From assembly GCA_021789565.1 (NCBI GenBank), contig JAJYJL010000351.1:1-7557 (forward strand): DNA of 7,557 nucleotides. Direction: 5' to 3'. Below the pieces are notes generated by a model. The model worked only from the letters and a program-made list of their open reading frames with translations. It searched no databases and was not told where the DNA came from. Both the position numbers and the translations under genes were made by a program. Source of the DNA: Acidobacteriota bacterium (lineage in GTDB: Bacteria; Acidobacteriota; Terriglobia; UBA7540). Shown here piece after piece: positions 1-7,198 of the stretch (its first letter is position 1; each line of letters starts with the position of its first letter).

Positions 1-2343
1 GGCGCGGAGCCTCAGTCCCTCAAGCCCGCCACCGGGATACTGGTGGGGATTGGAGACCGCCAGCACCGTAATGCGATTTCCGAAGCCTTCAAAAAAGTCA
101 CCCGTATTCCGCTTTCCATTCACCGGATTCTTGCCGGGCTGCGAGGGGAACCAGCGGCGCGGCCAGAGATTGGAAATAGCCGGGGTGCAGACCGCATAGA
201 CGCCGTCGCGGAAATTATCCACGCCGTAGTGCGACATTGTTCCCAGATGCTGATCGCCGCTCAGGTGCATTGCAAACGCCTTGCGCCATTTTCGTATCGC
301 GTCATCGCGCCCATGCTGCGGCCAGCCATCGGAATCGTGATCGGCCATCATCCAGTCGTTCGGAGCATATTCGCCCACCGGCAGGATGGGCAGTTTGGGG
401 TCAATGTTGTCGTTGGGATTTCCCGTCGGCGTGGTCTGCAAGCAGGAGAACAGGGTCTGGGAAACGGCAAACTTCATCCAGGAACCGCCGCCCCAGTCTG
501 CCGCCCAGTATTCGAGAAAATCGAGTTGTCGCTGGCCGAGCAATTCGGCCGTGGGAACGTTGTCTTTGCGGGCGTCCCAGCGGGGATCTTTTGGAAATCC
601 ATTGGTAATTTGCGCGTCCGGACACTGGATCTTCGGCGCGGATTTCCATTTCCGGTCTTCGAGGACAGCAAAACTAATTCCGCCCCACCGAAGATCCGTG
701 TAGTAAACGGTGATGCCCTGCTCTACCGGTGTCGGGTCAAATGGGTCGGGCAAATGCGACGTCTGCGCTCGCTGCGCCATGTTCACCCAGCGCGCGGGCA
801 TCTTGTATCCGCCGGAATCCTGCGCGGCGTCGCCCGGCGCTGCGTTGGGGTCAGTGGGCTTGCCGCCGCATCCCCAGATGTTCCCGTGGAACATGTCGTG
901 ATCGTCCGGCATGCAGACCGAAGGAATATTGCGCGTCAGGTCGCGCGTGGCCCAGCCAAAGATGTACCACTTGCGGAGATAATTGTGCATTGAAGGGACC
1001 AGCAGGTCAGGTTCGCGCGTCTCCATCACGCCGAAGCCGCCAACCGGTTCGTAGACCTGGTCGCCGGTCCACAACAGCAGGTCGGGCTTGTGCCACCCCA
1101 GGTGCCTGACAAACTCTGAGTGAGGAAACCCCATGTCCCAGATGCAGGTCAGCAGCCCCACGGTAATTTCGCTCTTGCCTTTGGGATCCTTCCGAATCGT
1201 CCCTTCGTACGTATACTGCCGCAGCTTCCCGCTGGCCTCCGGCATGGCATAAAGCAACCGGTAGGAGTGGTCTTTGGCATCGTTCCACGCGGGGATGCGG
1301 AACACGGCGTTCCAGGCGTCGGGGTCAAGCTCGGCGGTTGCAACCGTTTTCCAGCGGTTTCCACCATTCCTTATTTGCAGATGCAACTCTTTCGGCGCGT
1401 TACCCATGGGCGGGCACTGCGCGGAAAGCTTCAGGACTTTACGGCTGACTGTGTAAAGCGCAAACAGGATGGGCCCATAGGTTTGATCATCATGCACATC
1501 AATCTTTGTCCCGCTGAGTGTCCAGTCCGCAAACCAGAACCGCATGGTCCCGCCGCGCGCCTGACCCGGTGGGTAAAATTCGTAACCTGTCAGCTTGCCC
1601 AAAGGCTTCGGCGTCGGCTGGATCCTGCCAGAACTGCACACCAGCGCCACGCCGCCTTCAAGCCATTCACCCGGAACCTGTCGCACGACTTCAGCCAGCC
1701 GATTTCCCTTCGCATCTTCGGCTCGCAGCTTCACGGTATAACTGTCGCCCGACGGGCGCGCCTCCAAATCAAGGCGCACTTCCTGGTCGAGTTTTACGCG
1801 CGCCGAGGACGCTTTAACCTCACCGATGAATAGCTGCCCCTCGGCTGTCACACCGGCATTCATACCTCGGCCATGGATTGCGCGGGCACGGTGGTCATCC
1901 ACGAAGCTCTTGATCCCGACGCGAAAGCCTGCGAATCCGCCTTCGAGCTTCTGGGCCTCGCGTTCAGCCGGGTGGAATGGGCAATGCCCAGCAGGCTCCT
2001 CGCCATGTTTACCAGCGGCACCCTCCAGCCGGCCGAGGCGCACACCCATTGCAAGGGTTCCCTCACGTTGGGCAATTTCTCGCGTCAGCAGAAAGACGTT
2101 CCGATCTCCCCCCGGGCAGACACATTCCAAGCGCCCGTTTTGAATACGCCAATCCTCGAGCGGATTGGTCCAGTACTCAGGCCCGGCCCACGGGCGCTCC
2201 GCATCCTGCGGCCACACACTGCGAAAACTGGTCTCGTCGGCCGCGGCCGCGCGCGCTGGGCCAAGAAGTGTTACGGCAGTAGCGCCGAGCGCCGCTCCAC
2301 TTGATTCTTTCAGGAATGATCGGCGATCAATTCTTCGGGACAT
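1..2343 (-). CDS. Tat-exported PhoD-like metallophosphatase with long N-terminal beta-rich region (3' end missing)
   Basis: The frame is open for 781 codons from the ATG at 2343 to the window edge with no stop, so the C-terminus is missing. The N-terminus carries a near-perfect twin-arginine signal (RRSFLK at residues 7-12, then a hydrophobic stretch and AAAA near residue 33), so the product should be exported folded. Residues about 40-280 look like a beta-rich, LamG/jelly-roll-type region, and about 285-385 like an Ig-type domain. Residues about 394 onward form a PhoD-type metallophosphatase core with its metal-site motifs: GDQ at 427-429, DDHD at 480-483 and GDQH at 696-699. Known PhoD enzymes hydrolyse phosphodiesters or phosphomonoesters outside the cytoplasm, and the substrate here is unknown. 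The start is supported by AAGGGGAA with a 9-base spacer before the ATG. The next gene upstream on this strand is 271 bases away, so it is probably its own transcription unit. The metallophosphatase call is firm; the N-terminal domain labels are inference. Confidence 0.88.
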   Translation of the reverse strand, partial: MSRRIDRRSFLKESSGAALGATAVTLLGPARAAAADETSFRSVWPQDAERPWAGPEYWTNPLEDWRIQNGRLECVCPGGDRNVFLLTREIAQREGTLAMGVRLGRLEGAAGKHGEEPAGHCPFHPAEREAQKLEGGFAGFRVGIKSFVDDHRARAIHGRGMNAGVTAEGQLFIGEVKASSARVKLDQEVRLDLEARPSGDSYTVKLRAEDAKGNRLAEVVRQVPGEWLEGGVALVCSSGRIQPTPKPLGKLTGYEFYPPGQARGGTMRFWFADWTLSGTKIDVHDDQTYGPILFALYTVSRKVLKLSAQCPPMGNAPKELHLQIRNGGNRWKTVATAELDPDAWNAVFRIPAWNDAKDHSYRLLYAMPEASGKLRQYTYEGTIRKDPKGKSEITVGLLTCIWDMGFPHSEFVRHLGWHKPDLLLWTGDQVYEPVGGFGVMETREPDLLVPSMHNYLRKWYIFGWATRDLTRNIPSVCMPDDHDMFHGNIWGCGGKPTDPNAAPGDAAQDSGGYKMPARWVNMAQRAQTSHLPDPFDPTPVEQGITVYYTDLRWGGISFAVLEDRKWKSAPKIQCPDAQITNGFPKDPRWDARKDNVPTAELLGQRQLDFLEYWAADWGGGSWMKFAVSQTLFSCLQTTPTGNPNDNIDPKLPILPVGEYAPNDWMMADHDSDGWPQHGRDDAIRKWRKAFAMHLSGDQHLGTMSHYGVDNFRDGVYAVCTPAISNLWPRRWFPSQPGKNPVNGKRNTGDFFEGFGNRITVLAVSNPHQYPGGGLEGLRLRA

Positions 2344-2614
2344 GGGTCAGTTCCCCTTTTTCTTCTGTGGTACCCCTGTTTCGGCAGGGATCGTAATTCC
2401 TTATCTATCATGGAAAGCTCTCGGTTGCCGGACACCGCAGCCTTCGGCACAGCAAATGTCCTATGCGCCGTACCTTACAGGTCTCCATTGAAGGCAATGA
2501 TCATATACCAGACACACGACAGATTGCAGGACGAAGTCGGGAGGGAAACAAAATTGCTGTTGACCTGGACATTCGTCTTTTAAGCTTGTGCGGTGCCGAT
2601 GAATCAGTTAAATC
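2344..2614. other. Intergenic leader of the metallophosphatase gene
   Basis: No gene is visible here. The stretch lies between the stop of the TIM-barrel gene and the start of the metallophosphatase gene. Next to the latter's start is a purine-rich ribosome-binding region (2353-2360 on the minus strand). A small stem-loop with a 5-base stem (2374-2378 with 2385-2389, 6-base loop) lies about 30 bases upstream of that start. I could not find a convincing -35/-10 pair, nor a terminator with a T-tract after the TIM-barrel gene. Confidence 0.5.
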
Positions 2615-3529
2615 TCAGACCCGCGTAATCAGCTTATTCAGATAGGCCATGTCTTCGCGGATCTCCTGGTCACGCTGGTCACGCCCGAGCACGGGTTCAA
2701 TTGTAATGGGCCCGGTGTAACCGAATTTTTTCAATCCTGTAATCAGCCTGGGCCATCCGACTTTCCCGTGTCCGCAAGCAACCTGACGTCCCAGATAGCG
2801 AGGGTTGGTGGGATAAAATCCGTCTTTGGCATGCACACCGATCACATATTTCCCAATAACGTCGAGCGAGTCCACGGGATTGCCTTTCCCGTAAAGAATC
2901 AGATTGGCCGCGTCCAGCACCACCTTCACGTTGTCCATTCCAGTGTCAAGAATCGTCCTCAGCAGAGTCACCGGAGTTTCCTGCCCGGTCTCGTTGACAA
3001 AAATCTGGCCATTCGCCTTGCAGTGCGCCGCGATCTCCTGAACCGCCTTAACGGTTGGTTCGTACAGGGGATCGCTGGGAACCTCTGGAATGTAGCCCCA
3101 CTGGTTAAACGTTACCGGGATGTTCAGCCGCCTGGCAAAATCCGAGGCGCGCTTAAGATGGTCGACACGTTGCTGGCGATACGGTGAGGCCACAATACCG
3201 TAGCTCAGGGGACCATCGTACAGATCGTATTTTTCCTCCCCAGGCCCTGAAGAAACAAGGGCTGTAGCCTCAATTCCGTTACTGTCGAGCGCCGTGCGCA
3301 GCCGCTTCTCCATCGCGGGTGAAAAGTCATTCGTTATCAGATGCACGGTCGGAATGCCAAACCTGCGAACACCTGCCATTACGTTTTCGGGCTCATTGGT
3401 TGCAGCCACCAGCAGTCCCAGGCGCATAGGCTTGGGCTCAGCGCTTCTCAGACCTGCCAGCCTCGCTCCACTTGCAACAGCCGACGCTGCTACCGCCTGC
3501 AAGAATCTCCGCCTATCCATACTTTCCAT
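2615..3529 (-). CDS. Tat-exported sugar phosphate isomerase/epimerase-like TIM-barrel protein
   Basis: This 304-residue protein starts with a twin-arginine signal (MDRRRFLQAV, then an alanine-rich hydrophobic segment), followed by a xylose-isomerase-like TIM barrel (AP endonuclease 2 family). The four acidic/His positions expected for the divalent metal site are present: E180 in NETGQE, D206 in VVLDAANL, H233 in GVHAKDG and E278 in ITIEPV. The GHGKVGWPRL stretch at about 253-262 also fits the family. Members isomerise or epimerise sugars, inositols or related compounds; the substrate cannot be read from sequence. I chose the ATG at 3529 because a strong Shine-Dalgarno (AAGGAGG) sits 5 bases upstream. 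The same frame stays open to an ATG at 3685, but those 52 extra residues are charged and would bury the signal peptide. Translation could also begin at the ATG at 3520, three codons later. The gene stands alone, 430 bases after the esterase-like gene. Confidence 0.87.
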   Translation of the reverse strand: MESMDRRRFLQAVAASAVASGARLAGLRSAEPKPMRLGLLVAATNEPENVMAGVRRFGIPTVHLITNDFSPAMEKRLRTALDSNGIEATALVSSGPGEEKYDLYDGPLSYGIVASPYRQQRVDHLKRASDFARRLNIPVTFNQWGYIPEVPSDPLYEPTVKAVQEIAAHCKANGQIFVNETGQETPVTLLRTILDTGMDNVKVVLDAANLILYGKGNPVDSLDVIGKYVIGVHAKDGFYPTNPRYLGRQVACGHGKVGWPRLITGLKKFGYTGPITIEPVLGRDQRDQEIREDMAYLNKLITRV

Positions 3530-3959
3530 CTCTTCCTCCTTCACTTCTTCTGCCCGGTCGCGCCTGCCATGCGTTTCTCGACACAGCCGCAATTTTCCAC
3601 TTTGCCGGCTAGGAACAATTGAACGATTTGCTGCAAACGCACTGATCTTATCACGCACGCCACGTGCGCAATAGTTTGTGCACACATGCTCCGTCTTTAA
3701 AACCAGGGGAAGAGGGGCACCGTAAGGATGACCGCGTATGGCAAGCTAAACCAAGCGTTGCCCGATGCGAAGGAGGGCGGGCGACTTAACTCTTCGTCGG
3801 AGGAAATCCAAGAAATTCTTGACGCGCCCTCAACTGCGATGGCGCGCTGGTGAGATTTGTTTCCAGGCAAGCATACGGATTTCCGGCCACCTATGTTATC
3901 TACGATCCTTCCAGTTGGTAGACCGGATCACGAACTCTCGGGGCACTGCTTCAGGCCGA
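3530..3959. other. 430-base intergenic region between hydrolase and TIM-barrel genes
   Basis: I see no credible gene in this stretch. An open frame on the plus strand at 3765-4019 encodes an unremarkable arginine-rich peptide and runs into the end of the esterase-like gene antisense. The region should hold the 3' end of the esterase transcript and the promoter and leader of the TIM-barrel gene. A short perfect inverted repeat (cgcacg at 3654-3659 with cgtgcg at 3663-3668, 3-base loop) sits about 125-140 bases upstream of that gene's start. A weak minus-strand promoter is conceivable around 3640-3665 (TTGCGC, 15 bases, TAAGAT), but the spacing is poor. No intrinsic terminator with a T-run was found. 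Confidence 0.5.
3535..3541 (-). promoter_or_regulatory. Strong ribosome-binding site setting the TIM-barrel gene start
   Basis: The minus strand reads AAGGAGG here, a near-ideal Shine-Dalgarno, 5 bases before the ATG at 3529. It decides the start in favour of the short form with an N-terminal Tat signal over the in-frame ATG at 3685, which has no comparable site. Confidence 0.8.
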
Positions 3960-5966
3960 CTACTGCTTTGTGGAACTCAGATCCACATAGTCCGACTCTG
4001 TAACGGTTGCAGGTTCTGACATGGACTTCAGCATGTCGAGATCAAAATCTTTGTAAAGGTCCAGGCAGAAAACGTCCGGCACTTCGTTTGACTTCACCGG
4101 CTCAACAAGAAGATCAGCCAGGCTGCGCACTCCCTTGTGGATGGTGATGCTACTAAACAATTGCGGCTGCAATGCTCCCGCCACCAGCGACACCAACTGC
4201 ATACGGTAGCCCGAGGTCTCCAGGGTTACTTTTGAAGGATGCCACTTTTGCACCGCCCACTGAGTTATGCCGATCAACTGAGCCGCCTCCAGCCCCAACG
4301 GAGGTGCACCAATCGCCGTCATCATATAGCCGAGACTGCCCAGGTCCTTCTTCACAGGAACGGCATCACCGGTAAATAGGATGGAGAGGGCCAGCACTTG
4401 TTTCCCTGTATCCACAAGGTTGGCAGCTTCCGGCACATGGTCCCACGCTTCCTTGCCAACCCCAGGCCGGCCGTTGTCATTGATCATAACGACCATCGGA
4501 GCGCTTTTGGGTGTCCAGGCGGACTTGGTCCACACGCCAGTAGCGCTCAAGCCGTTGCTAAGCGTAAAGCGGAAAGAGATCGATTCAACTGTGCTGTGGT
4601 TTGTGTCCGCTACGTACCAGGGGTATTGAACCGTGACCGGATTGTAATGCACCACCTTGCTGAGTGTTGCTCTTTGTGACTTCAACCAATCTGCTCGGGC
4701 GGCGGAACCCGCCGGCACCGCAGCATGATGAATTTGCGATGCAAATCGTTTCGCCAATCCCAAAATGGTCAGATTATCCGCCGGCACGCCGGAAGCCAGA
4801 TCGCTGTAGCTTTTGACATATTGCTCCACCGGAATTTCATCGGGCTTGTTTGGAAGGCCGAACCACTTCGATAAGAACCGGTAAGCCTGCTGCCGGTTGT
4901 CGCGCTGATAGTTGTGGGCCGACACCTGGGTATCCGTGTGAAACTGGAGCGCATCCTCCCTGCCGTACAGGGCAAAGAAAGGCTTGATTGCATCGAAGAT
5001 ATCTGGTTTGACCAGCGGTGCGCGAAAGCAGCAGGAATCTTCTGCGTTATTAATCTCAAGCGTCGGTCTCGGCGCTCGCAGAGCGACAAACGTCCGGTAA
5101 CCCTGACCGTCAAGCAGCCCTGGGGCAAGCTGCTCGTAGTCGCCCGGCTCGCCCGGCAATCTTTCCAATCTTCCCTCAAGCGAGGTAAAGCCCGCCACAG
5201 GGATGGAAACCTGTACCCTTTTGTCCAATGAACTCAACATGATGGTTTGCCAGCCGCCCCCGGAGAGGCCCGTCACCGCTATGCGACTCTGGTTTACGTG
5301 CGGATCGTTGTACAGATAATCGAGTCCGCGGCGCATTGCCAAATAAAACAGCCCGACACCATCCACGCCCACCAGATCAAGGTCCGAACCGAAATAGTGC
5401 TCATTGCCTTTCGCGCGCAGCTCACCCATGTCAATAAAAGCAATGCTGAGAGCAACCATGCCGCGAAGCGCCTGGTTGATGCAAAGCTTCTGCTCAAATG
5501 GTGAGGACTTGCCTGTGGGGAAATGGCCCAGAACGTCCAGCACTCCCGGTACTTTTCCTGCGAGATGTTCCGGCTCATACAACACCGCAGTTGAATAGAG
5601 TCCCGGAACAACCTCATACCGGAATTTCCGCAGACGATATCCGGTCCCGGCAGGCACAGGAACAGCGCCCATATCTTCGAATTTTGGCGGAGAGCCAACC
5701 CACTCTTTCGGCCAGCCATGGTAAATCACGTCGTCCAGCACGTGCTGGCGGATGTGGTTTGCTTCGGCTGTCCACTGGGCGGCGCTCCTGGGAGCAGGAA
5801 GTTTCGGCGTGTGATTCAGCAGAAACTGCTGCATCTGATAGGTCACAACCTCCGGTTGTTGCAAAGGATTGGCGAGAAACTGGTCCACCATCTCCTGGGC
5901 ACTTTGCGCCCTGGCAGACATGTTCCCCAGTAGAACAAATACTATCAGGAGCAACCTGGTTTTCAT
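3960..5966 (-). CDS. Secreted acetylxylan-esterase-like alpha/beta hydrolase with duplicated, degenerate second half
   Basis: This 668-residue protein begins with a Sec signal peptide (KTR, then a hydrophobic core, with an ARA|Q cleavage site near residue 20). The first half is an alpha/beta hydrolase. The nucleophile is Ser235 in GLSGGGW, the likely acid is Asp310 in NAEDSCCFRA, and the likely base is His351 in AHNYQRDNRQQAYRF. The second half (about 445-620) looks like another alpha/beta-hydrolase fold: a strand and turn MVVMINDNGRPG at about 491-502, and ETSGYRMQLVSLVAGAL at about 583-599 where a nucleophile elbow would be. It lacks a GxSxG, so it is probably non-catalytic. Relatives are annotated as acetylxylan esterases or prolyl-oligopeptidase-like hydrolases, so deacetylation of polysaccharide or ester cleavage outside the cytoplasm is plausible but unproven. 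The ATG at 5966 has GGAG 5 bases upstream and starts directly at the signal peptide. An in-frame GTG at 5999 would add 11 residues and is less likely. Confidence 0.84.
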   Translation of the reverse strand: MKTRLLLIVFVLLGNMSARAQSAQEMVDQFLANPLQQPEVVTYQMQQFLLNHTPKLPAPRSAAQWTAEANHIRQHVLDDVIYHGWPKEWVGSPPKFEDMGAVPVPAGTGYRLRKFRYEVVPGLYSTAVLYEPEHLAGKVPGVLDVLGHFPTGKSSPFEQKLCINQALRGMVALSIAFIDMGELRAKGNEHYFGSDLDLVGVDGVGLFYLAMRRGLDYLYNDPHVNQSRIAVTGLSGGGWQTIMLSSLDKRVQVSIPVAGFTSLEGRLERLPGEPGDYEQLAPGLLDGQGYRTFVALRAPRPTLEINNAEDSCCFRAPLVKPDIFDAIKPFFALYGREDALQFHTDTQVSAHNYQRDNRQQAYRFLSKWFGLPNKPDEIPVEQYVKSYSDLASGVPADNLTILGLAKRFASQIHHAAVPAGSAARADWLKSQRATLSKVVHYNPVTVQYPWYVADTNHSTVESISFRFTLSNGLSATGVWTKSAWTPKSAPMVVMINDNGRPGVGKEAWDHVPEAANLVDTGKQVLALSILFTGDAVPVKKDLGSLGYMMTAIGAPPLGLEAAQLIGITQWAVQKWHPSKVTLETSGYRMQLVSLVAGALQPQLFSSITIHKGVRSLADLLVEPVKSNEVPDVFCLDLYKDFDLDMLKSMSEPATVTESDYVDLSSTKQ

Positions 5967-5970
5967 GGAT

Positions 5971-5975
5971 TCTCC
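5971..5975 (-). promoter_or_regulatory. Ribosome-binding site setting the hydrolase gene start
   Basis: The minus strand reads GGAGA here, placing GGAG 5 bases before the ATG at 5966. Together with the signal peptide that begins at this ATG, it argues against the in-frame GTG at 5999. Confidence 0.6.
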
Positions 5976-6127
5976 AGCAGCAGAGCGTTTCACCCGCACC
6001 CATAAACCAACGGACGCTGAGGCGGTACGGTCATCGGCCTTCTCCCGCTAAATGAAAGGGAATACAGACGGCCGTGACAGCATAACCTAATTTCACACTG
6101 GGTTCCACCAGAAGGATTCATTCGGCA

Positions 6128-6145
6128 GGGCTAATTCATTAGCCC
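6128..6145. repeat. Perfect 8-base inverted repeat, possible operator or terminator stem
   Basis: The sequence GGGCTAAT-TC-ATTAGCCC is a perfect inverted repeat with a 2-base centre. It lies about 160 bases upstream of the hydrolase start and about 106 bases beyond the receiver gene's stop. It has no flanking T-tract on the minus strand, so a standard intrinsic terminator is unlikely. The short centre and exact symmetry fit a binding site for a dimeric regulator. The symmetry is seen directly; the role is inferred. Confidence 0.55.
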
Positions 6146-6251
6146 AAAGAGGTACGGACGGCCATGCGGGATGTATGGGCATTATCGGAACCGTATCAGG
6201 CGTGTTGGGCTGCAATATCCAGAGTATCTTTGCGCACTCGGTTTCAGCGGA

Positions 6252-6662
6252 TCAGGACTGAATCTCGGCGCGGAGAGGAGCAATTCGTAATAGAGCTCTT
6301 AACCGGCCAACCAAATCAAAGGTCAACCGGCTACGGCGGACTTGGAGAAGGAAGTACCGCTCTATCAGGTCAAGGGTTGAACTGTCGTCGACTTCGCCTG
6401 TAATTACCAGAACCCTTCCAACCAGGCTGGGCCGCAGATCATGGATTCCGGAAACTATTTCTTCGGGCGGCAGCGAAGAGCTCCTCAAATCAAGCAGCAC
6501 GGCGTCAAAATCCGTGCAGCTTACCATGGCCAGGGCTTGCTGCCCGTCCGCCACAACTTCACCCAGGCACCCCAATTCCTTCAGCAGGACTCGAAGGACT
6601 TCTCGTGCTGCAGGTTCACTCTCTATCAGAAGAACTTTGCGGTCATGTGAAGCAGTCATCAT
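6252..6662 (-). CDS. Stand-alone receiver-domain protein with degenerate active site
   Basis: This 136-residue protein is essentially one response-regulator receiver (CheY-like) domain with no output domain. The fold markers run in order: KVLLIESEPAAREVL at 9-23 (strand 1 and helix 1), DAVLLDLRSS at 53-62 with the phospho-acceptor candidate Asp58, and VLVITGE at 84-90 with the switch Thr88. Two conserved features are altered. The usual acidic pair before Glu16 is Glu14-Ser15 instead of Asp-Asp. The usual Lys-Pro after strand 5 reads Gln107-Val108 within FLLQVRRSRL. Phosphorylation may therefore be weak or absent, and the domain may act through protein contacts. Two ATGs (6662, 6659) overlap the start, and the ribosome-binding site is weak. 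It lies 30 bases after the membrane-protein gene and is probably co-transcribed with it. The receiver call is secure; the function is unknown. Confidence 0.82.
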   Translation of the reverse strand: MMTASHDRKVLLIESEPAAREVLRVLLKELGCLGEVVADGQQALAMVSCTDFDAVLLDLRSSSLPPEEIVSGIHDLRPSLVGRVLVITGEVDDSSTLDLIERYFLLQVRRSRLTFDLVGRLRALLRIAPLRAEIQS

Positions 6663-6692
6663 TGCAAAACCGGTTTCAACTCTGACTCCATC

Positions 6693-7157
6693 CTATGCCT
6701 GATGGTCAGGAGCCATGCCCTGTGCATCAATTGAACATACCCGTTCCCCGACCAGATTCGCAAAATGGTGAAGGATAACCGTCAGCTTCATGACGGCATG
6801 CCTTTCGCGCAAATGAAACGCGTAGCGAATCGGCAGGACCAGCAGTAACGTGCGAAAATAACTTAAGAGCAACGTCTCCTGCCAGGAGAAATGAGGCTGC
6901 CTGGGGTTAGCCTTTTTGACCAGATATTTGAGAGTGACGTAGTCACACCTTAAAGCAAGTTGTATCTGGGAATACCTCAAAGCTGCATTCGTAGACAGCG
7001 ACTGCCTTAAACGTGGGAACTCCAGATCAATGGAATCAATAACATCCTGAAAATAGGCGCGGCTAAACTCCCGGCGCAATATTTTCTCACACAGTGTTTG
7101 GATGTAAAACAAGAGAAGCGCCGTCGAAACTATCAGGATTGCGATAGAAGAAATCAT
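6693..7157 (-). CDS. Small membrane-anchored protein of unknown function
   Basis: I cannot name this 154-residue protein's family with certainty. Residues 3-22 form a strong hydrophobic helix (SSIAILIVSTALLLFYIQTL) followed by basic residues (EKILRRE), as in an N-terminal membrane anchor with the rest in the cytoplasm. A soluble, helix-rich part follows, with a notable EFPRLRQSL at 46-54 and CDYVTLKYLVKKA at 71-83. A second hydrophobic stretch at about 95-114 (TLLLSYFRTLLLVLPIRYAF) may be a membrane segment or a buried helix. The region at 117-140 (RERHAVMKLTVILHHFANLVGERV) looks helical. Coding is supported by the 30-base spacing to the receiver gene on the same strand and by the coherent protein character. 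The ATG at 7157 has only a distant AGGGG upstream, so the start is moderately sure. It may be the partner of the degenerate receiver downstream, by context alone. Confidence 0.7.
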   Translation of the reverse strand: MISSIAILIVSTALLLFYIQTLCEKILRREFSRAYFQDVIDSIDLEFPRLRQSLSTNAALRYSQIQLALRCDYVTLKYLVKKANPRQPHFSWQETLLLSYFRTLLLVLPIRYAFHLRERHAVMKLTVILHHFANLVGERVCSIDAQGMAPDHQA

Positions 7158-7198
7158 TGGACTGTAATTAAACCCCTAAAGTCATTTCGATCATTTCC

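Larger units (their letters stand above)
5967..6251. other. Intergenic region upstream of the hydrolase gene
   Basis: This gap lies between the end of the receiver gene and the hydrolase start. It contains a perfect palindrome (6128-6145) and an imperfect direct repeat (6063-6076 and 6153-6166). A weak minus-strand promoter candidate has -35 TGGAAC at 6102-6107, a 17-base spacer and -10 TATGCT at 6079-6084. It matches consensus at only 3 and 4 of 6 bases, so it is a suggestion only. No gene was recognised; a minus-strand frame from about 6248 to 6094 stays open for roughly 50 codons but has no ribosome-binding site or recognisable product. Confidence 0.4.

Noticed and set aside
43..993. A 316-codon plus-strand open frame
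   Set aside because: It lies wholly antisense to the metallophosphatase frame, whose minus-strand translation carries clear family motifs (GDQ, DDHD, GDQH). The plus-strand product shows no recognisable domain.
1120..1833. A 237-codon plus-strand open frame
   Set aside because: It is antisense to the same metallophosphatase gene in GC-rich DNA, and its product is arginine- and proline-rich without any motif.
3530..3685. The 52-residue N-terminal extension of the TIM-barrel protein from the ATG at 3685
   Set aside because: The extension is charged and low in similarity to any signal. The strong ribosome-binding site and the Tat signal both point to the ATG at 3529.
3911..3921. The plus-strand string cagttggtaga, which resembles a tRNA D-arm
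   Set aside because: There is no matching D-stem, T-loop (GGTTCGA-like) or acceptor stem around it, so it is an 11-base chance match rather than a tRNA or a tRNA remnant I can support.
5614..6003. A 129-codon minus-strand frame beginning at the ATG at 6003
   Set aside because: It is out of frame with the hydrolase gene, overlaps its signal peptide and first domain, and has no domain signature.
6094..6248. A minus-strand frame of about 50 codons after the receiver gene
   Set aside because: It has no ribosome-binding site or recognisable product, is tryptophan- and proline-rich, and contains the palindrome; it is probably an open frame by chance.
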